Position numbers and translations under genes: made by a program. Below, piece after piece: positions 14,662 through 19,374 of a stretch of 19,374 nucleotides of DNA. Position 1 is the first letter of the stretch; each line of letters begins with the position of its first letter. The stretch comes from an uncultured Propionibacteriaceae bacterium (GTDB lineage Bacteria; Actinomycetota; Actinomycetes; Propionibacteriales; Propionibacteriaceae), in the NCBI GenBank assembly GCA_937859105.1, contig CALMAD010000481.1:1-19374 (forward strand), given 5' to 3'. The notes below the pieces were generated by a model, which was not told the origin of the DNA, made no database searches, and saw nothing but the letters and a program-made list of their open reading frames with translations.

Positions 14662-17600
14662 GCGGAAACTCCTTCAACGGGCTGGGTCACGGTGCCGCGG
14701 TCGCGCCGGGCGGGAATGCCGACCCAGCGGGTGTTGGCGGGCAGCGACTCGCCCTTCATGATCAGCGTCAGCGGCTGGACGCGGGTGTCCTCGCCGACGG
14801 TGGCTCCGTAGAGCACGACCGCGCGGCTGGAGACGCTCGAGCCGGACTCCAGGTGAACCTCGCCCATCTTCATGACGCGGTCCTCGAACAGGTGGGTCTG
14901 AAGCGAGACGTCCGTCCCGACCGTGACGTCGTCGCCGATGCGGACGAGGTCGAACTCGGTGAGGTAGGTCGTGTCGATCAGGGTGCGCCGGCCGACCTTG
15001 GCGCCGAAGAGGCGCAGGAGCGGGCCGAGCATCGGCGTGCCGCTGACGAGCGACAGCAGCGCGGGGACGGCGGTGGTCTCGAAGACGCCGGTCATGAACT
15101 CGGTGCGGCGGACGAAGTTGCCCCACAGCGGCTCGACGCGGGTCTTGTAGCGACCGAGGAGCATCCACTTCATGAGCGCCACGACGAGCGTCACGGCCAG
15201 GCTGCCGGCCAGCGCGACGACGGCGGAGATGAGGATGATGGCCCACATCGGCCAGGTGCGCGACAGCATCGCGATCACCCACAGGGTGCCGAAGGTCGAC
15301 AGGCCGAGGATGGTCGGCGGCAGCACGACGCGGAAGAACTCCACGAAGTAGCGCAGCGTCACCTTCCAGCGCGGCGGCGCGAACGTCGTCTCCTCGGTGA
15401 ACTCCTCGAAGACCTCACGCTTGGGCAGGAAGATCGCCGGGTTGCCGAGCCACGAGGTGCCCTTGCCGACGCCGCGCACCGGCGGGGTCGAGAGGACGCC
15501 GAGCAGCGAGTCGCCGCCCATCCGCGTGCCCGACGGGACGAAGGAGGCGTTGCCGACGAAGGCGCGGTCCTCCACGACCGTCCGGCGGAAGGCCACGTGG
15601 CCGTTGGAGTAGGTCGCCGAGCCGATGGACGCCATGTCCGCGACGAACGTGCCGTCGCCGAGCGTGAGCAGGTCGGGATCGATGTTCGCGATGGTCGCGA
15701 TCTCGGAGTCCTTGCCCACGTGCGCACCGAGGGCGCGCAGCCAGTGGGCGGTGTACATCGTGCCGTAGAGCTGGTTGGTGAGCCCGAGGGACGCCTCCAG
15801 CAGCTTGTCGCCGAACCACTTCTCGACGCCCAGCTCGGAGCGAAGGTGGTGGACGCCGACCGGCGTCTTCTGCAGCGCGAAGCGGCGGAACCAGAGGATC
15901 AGCGCGCACGCCGTGAGGACGAAGGCCGGGCCGGTGAACAGCGTGACGATGAGCGCCGTGCCGTCCTCGTAGGCCAGCATGACCAGCCAGACGAGCGCGA
16001 CGATCGGCAGCATGGCCAGCATCGGCAGGAACTCGAGGAACGCGATGCCGAAGGCGAACTTGCGGCGCAGGTCGTAGGACCACTCGCGCGGAGCCTTGTC
16101 GCACTCCATCATCGTCTCGAGCGCCGGGTCGTTGGCCGTCTTGATCTTGGCGGACGGAGAACCGGACCACACCTCGCGGGCGGGCACCGTCTGGCCCTCG
16201 GCGAGCAGCGACTGCGCGCGGAGGACGGCGTGGTGCTCCACGGTGCAGGGGCCGGCCAGGACGGCGTTCGCGCCGACCGTGGCATCGTTCTCCAGCGTGA
16301 CGCGACCGATGCGGAGGCGTCCGTCGGCGATCTCGAAGCCGCGCAGGTGCGTCTCGTAACCCACCGTCACGTTGTCACCGATGGTGACCATCGTCGGCAG
16401 CGGGATCTGCGCGGTGCCGATGTGCGAGCCCTCGCCCACCGTCGCGCCGAGCGCCCGCAGGTACCCGACCATCCAGTGGGAGCCCGCCAGGTTCGGCAGC
16501 GGCGACAGCGAGATCGAGCGCTGGACGACCCACACCCGCAGGTGCTCCTTGCCGTACAGCGGGTACTCGCCCTCGGCGATGCCGTCGCCGAAGAAGCGCG
16601 CGGTCCACAGCGGGAGCACCCAGCGTCCGAACAGGTAGCTGAACGGAAGCGTGGCGGCCAACTGGAACAGCATCTCCATCGACGGACGCCCGTCGTGCAG
16701 CGAGTACAGAATGCCGATCGGCAGCATCGACACCAGCACGATGAAGTACAGGTAGGCGAACTGCGCGAGGCCGAACAGGAAAATCCGGCCCCCCGGGTAC
16801 CGAACCCGTTCCGCATCCTCGACCTCTTCATGACCGACGGCACCGCTGTCGTCCAGGAAGGAGGAAAGGCCCCGGATCGTCGGGTGTCCGTAGAGATCGG
16901 GGATGGACAGGTCTTCGGTCCCGGGCAGGCCGGAAGCACGGAGTTTCGACACGAGGGTCGCCGCGATGAGCGAGTGACCACCCAGGTCGGTGAACAGGTC
17001 AGCCTCGGTCGACAACTGGTCGGCCGGAAGCTTCATGACCTGGGCCCAGACCTCGACGATCGACTGCTCGGTCTCGGTCTCGGGCGCACGGTAGGCGTCA
17101 CCGCCGCCGATGAGGCGAGGGTGAGCGGGCAGCGGCAGCGCCTTGCGATCCGGCTTGCCGGACGGCATGAGCGGGATGTCGTCCACGAACTCGATGTAGT
17201 CCGGGACCATGTACGGTGGCAGCCGCTTGCGGGCGTGATCGTGCAGGGACGTCGCGAACTCGCGCTTGCCCTCCACGCCCTTGCTGAGCAGCAGGTAGGC
17301 CGCCAGCTCGCCGCCGGCCTCGCTGTCGATCTTGTTGAGCACGGCCGTCGAGACGATGTCGTTCTCGAGCAGGACGCCCTCGATCTCGCCCAGGTCGACG
17401 CGGTGACCGCGGACCTTGACCTCGGCGTCCTTGCGGCCGAGGTAGACGATGTTGCCGTTCTCGTCGAACCGGCCCAGGTCGCCGGTCTTGTAGGTGCGGC
17501 GGCCCTCCTCGTCGAGCACGAACTTCTCGGCGGTCAGGTCGGGACGGCCGACGTAGCCCACGGCCACGCCGACGCCGGTGATGCACAGCTCGCCGGGCAT

Positions 17601-18692
17601 GCCGTCGGGAACAATCTCGAAGGTCTCCGGGTCGCGCAGCGTCGCCCCGTAGGTGGGCAGCGCCTTGCCGATCGTGACCGGCTCGCCCGGGTGCAGCTCG
17701 GCCCAGGTGCACGACGCGGTGCACTCGGTGGGGCCGTAGGTGTTCAGGATGCGGCGGCCGTGCGAGCCCCAGCGCTCCACCAGCTCGGGCGGGCAGGCCT
17801 CGCCGCCCAGGTTGAGCGTGTGGATGCGCGGCAGCGTCCGGTCCATCGTGGACAGCACGGTCGGAACCGCGTGCATGAACGTGATGCGGTTCTCCTCGAG
17901 GAAGTCCGCGAGGCCGGTGCCGACCTTGCGGCCGTCCGTCGGGCCGGCGATGAGCGCGGCGCCGGTGGCCCAGGTCGTCCAGAGCTCCTCCATCGAGAAG
18001 TCGAACGAGACCGACATGCCCTGGTAGACGCGGTCGGTCGCCTTCACGCCGTAGATCTCGGACGCCACCTTGATGAAGTTGCAGATGCTCGAGTGAGCGA
18101 CCGCGACACCCTTCGGGCGGCCCGTGGAACCGGACGTGTAGATGATGTAGGCGACCGGGTCGTCGGAGTCGTCGATCGGCAGGCGGCTCGACGGCTGCTG
18201 CGTGAGCTCGGCGGCCACCTCGTCCATGAAGACGGGCTGCAGGTCGAGCCCCTCCGACGAGGACGCCTTGTCGCTCGTGGTGAGCAGCACCTTCACGCCG
18301 GCGTCCGTCGCGATGTACTCGACGCGGTCGTGCGGGGCGTTCGGATCGATCGGCACGTAGGTGGCGCCGCTCTTGAGCGCGCCCAGGATCGCCTGGTACA
18401 TGGGGAGCGAGCGGTCGATCAGGATGCCGACGGTGTCGCCGGGCCGGACGCCCAGGCTGTACAGGTAGTGGGCGACCCGGTTGCCGTCGGCGTCGAACTC
18501 CGCATAGGAGCGGACGACGCCGTTGCACTCGAGCGCGGTGGAGCCGGGCGCCGTGTCGGCGATGCGCTCCAGGAAGTAGAAGAGCCGGCGGGGCGGTTCC
18601 CCGGGCATCCACGACGCATGGCGATCGTGGTCAAGCGACTGCGGCGTCTGCGTGCTCGCAGGCGCCAGCGAGTTAATTGGCGGTGCTGCCAC
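14658..18692 (-). CDS. Pls/PosA-type membrane non-ribosomal peptide synthetase (epsilon-poly-lysine synthetase-like)
   Basis: A 1344-residue single-module synthetase. The adenylation domain (about 30-520) has YTSGSTGRPKG (near 185), FDFSMEEL (near 230), NTYGPTE, YKTGDLGRF, GRKDAEVKVRGHRVD and PSGKPDRKAL. The thiolation domain carries LGGHSL with Ser574. There is no condensation or thioesterase domain. Instead six membrane helices (near 635-695, 880-935 and 1112-1180) alternate with three hexapeptide-repeat (left-handed beta-helix-like) domains at about 735-845, 975-1090 and 1215-1335. This is exactly the layout of Pls, which joins lysine units through the epsilon amino group, and of its relatives for other diamino acids. 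In the selectivity pocket the Asp of FDFS is present and a Glu follows at the 239-equivalent, consistent with a basic amino acid. The start is GTG 18692 with GAGGGGGA upstream. It heads a five-gene operon. Confidence 0.92.
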   Translation of the reverse strand: MAAPPINSLAPASTQTPQSLDHDRHASWMPGEPPRRLFYFLERIADTAPGSTALECNGVVRSYAEFDADGNRVAHYLYSLGVRPGDTVGILIDRSLPMYQAILGALKSGATYVPIDPNAPHDRVEYIATDAGVKVLLTTSDKASSSEGLDLQPVFMDEVAAELTQQPSSRLPIDDSDDPVAYIIYTSGSTGRPKGVAVAHSSICNFIKVASEIYGVKATDRVYQGMSVSFDFSMEELWTTWATGAALIAGPTDGRKVGTGLADFLEENRITFMHAVPTVLSTMDRTLPRIHTLNLGGEACPPELVERWGSHGRRILNTYGPTECTASCTWAELHPGEPVTIGKALPTYGATLRDPETFEIVPDGMPGELCITGVGVAVGYVGRPDLTAEKFVLDEEGRRTYKTGDLGRFDENGNIVYLGRKDAEVKVRGHRVDLGEIEGVLLENDIVSTAVLNKIDSEAGGELAAYLLLSKGVEGKREFATSLHDHARKRLPPYMVPDYIEFVDDIPLMPSGKPDRKALPLPAHPRLIGGGDAYRAPETETEQSIVEVWAQVMKLPADQLSTEADLFTDLGGHSLIAATLVSKLRASGLPGTEDLSIPDLYGHPTIRGLSSFLDDSGAVGHEEVEDAERVRYPGGRIFLFGLAQFAYLYFIVLVSMLPIGILYSLHDGRPSMEMLFQLAATLPFSYLFGRWVLPLWTARFFGDGIAEGEYPLYGKEHLRVWVVQRSISLSPLPNLAGSHWMVGYLRALGATVGEGSHIGTAQIPLPTMVTIGDNVTVGYETHLRGFEIADGRLRIGRVTLENDATVGANAVLAGPCTVEHHAVLRAQSLLAEGQTVPAREVWSGSPSAKIKTANDPALETMMECDKAPREWSYDLRRKFAFGIAFLEFLPMLAMLPIVALVWLVMLAYEDGTALIVTLFTGPAFVLTACALILWFRRFALQKTPVGVHHLRSELGVEKWFGDKLLEASLGLTNQLYGTMYTAHWLRALGAHVGKDSEIATIANIDPDLLTLGDGTFVADMASIGSATYSNGHVAFRRTVVEDRAFVGNASFVPSGTRMGGDSLLGVLSTPPVRGVGKGTSWLGNPAIFLPKREVFEEFTEETTFAPPRWKVTLRYFVEFFRVVLPPTILGLSTFGTLWVIAMLSRTWPMWAIILISAVVALAGSLAVTLVVALMKWMLLGRYKTRVEPLWGNFVRRTEFMTGVFETTAVPALLSLVSGTPMLGPLLRLFGAKVGRRTLIDTTYLTEFDLVRIGDDVTVGTDVSLQTHLFEDRVMKMGEVHLESGSSVSSRAVVLYGATVGEDTRVQPLTLIMKGESLPANTRWVGIPARRDRGTVTQPVEGVSA

Positions 18693-18699
18693 CGTGATT

Positions 18700-18725
18700 C
18701 CCCCTCAGCAAATTTCGCTGGGGGG
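18700..18725 (-). promoter_or_regulatory. Hairpin sequestering the NRPS ribosome-binding site
   Basis: In the mRNA, CCCCC-CAGC pairs with GCTG-(A)-GGGGG: 9 bp with one bulged base and a 7-base AT-rich loop (GAAATTT). The 3' arm is the Shine-Dalgarno GAGGGGG, 7 bases before the GTG start. Folding would hide the ribosome site, suggesting translational control of the synthetase. Confidence 0.6.
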
Positions 18726-18782
18726 CATGGTCATTGGTCGGTGCGCATGGTCAGTGCGCGGTTTGTTCCCCCCAGAACGAAC

Positions 18783-18815
18783 AACAGAAAATATATCAGG
18801 ACGAGGGGCCCACAA
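18783..18815 (-). promoter_or_regulatory. Possible NRPS operon promoter in an AT-rich patch
   Basis: A -10-like TATATT (complement of 18790-18795) lies about 98 bases before the NRPS start in otherwise GC-rich DNA. A convincing -35 is not visible. The rest of the roughly 300-base gap 18693-18990 holds a G/C-run inverted repeat (GGGGGACTGCCCCC near 18830) and another AT-rich patch at 18850-18895, but no gene that I can support. Confidence 0.3.
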
Positions 18816-18971
18816 CAGTCACCCTGCAGGGGGACTGCCCCCGAAACACGAAAATCTTTGGCGAAACGCGTGTAACGAAGTTGAAATATTCCGTTCTTCC
18901 GGTGGTTTGGGAGCGGTTCCGCCGGGAGGTTTCCGGTTTCCTTCGGGATGGCAACATGGCAACAAAGCTGA

Positions 18972-19374
<403 letters not shown>

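Noticed and set aside
18820-18840. G-run/C-run inverted repeat considered as a terminator
   Set aside because: A 5-bp stem without a U-tract on either strand; too weak to call.
14853-18875. Open frame of about 1340 codons on the + strand opposite the NRPS
   Set aside because: Low-complexity Arg/Asp/Val-rich translation without motifs; it is the antisense shadow of the NRPS gene.

Overview
The window is high-GC DNA with short intergenic gaps and many 4-base ATGA start/stop overlaps. Gene content and codon use suggest an actinobacterium, possibly Propionibacteriales (a guess from gene content only). No rRNA, tRNA, CRISPR array or transposase gene was seen.

Region 1 (1-4488, + strand) is a glucitol/sorbitol-type PTS operon. 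It holds the 3' end of a regulator with a fructose-type EIIA-like domain (apparently frameshifted), gutM, srlA (EIIC), srlE (EIIBC), srlB (EIIA), an HPr-like protein, and an AraM/sn-glycerol-1-phosphate dehydrogenase family enzyme where a sorbitol-6-phosphate dehydrogenase would be expected. It ends in an intrinsic terminator. The EIIA appears to lack the expected phosphohistidine, and the HPr keeps His15 but has lost Arg17 and Ser46. The dehydrogenase gene has codon use unlike its neighbours.

Region 2 (4489-11401) is mostly housekeeping: a full pyruvate carboxylase gene (+), a PAP2 phosphatase (+), a sugar-porter MFS gene (-) and an unidentified 206-aa protein (+). The gaps carry four copies (A-D) of a roughly 50-bp repeat. 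Each copy has a conserved 19-base arm (GGCGTTTCTACCTGACGTT), a hairpin whose stem covaries between copies, and, in A, C and D, a T-rich tail. The elements look like a dispersed terminator-like or MITE-like family. One copy supplies the last codons and the stop of the MFS gene, and two copies form a 122-bp unit bounded by 21-bp perfect inverted repeats.

Region 3 (11402-18800, - strand) is a compact operon. It is led by a 1344-aa membrane NRPS of the Pls/PosA type (adenylation, thiolation, then membrane helices alternating with three hexapeptide-repeat domains). This is the architecture of epsilon-poly-L-lysine synthetase and related poly-amino-acid synthetases. Next come a DUF418/HGSNAT-like membrane acyltransferase, a BPL_N-type glutamine-amidotransferase-fold protein, an Sfp-type phosphopantetheinyl transferase that could prime the synthetase, and a lipoprotein. 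The NRPS ribosome-binding site lies in the 3' arm of a predicted hairpin. The likely product is a cationic homopoly-amino acid, possibly acyl-modified. This operon is the best candidate for an undescribed system.

The window ends (18991-19374, - strand) in the C-terminal mobile domain of a PEP-utilising enzyme (PEP synthase or rifampicin phosphotransferase class).
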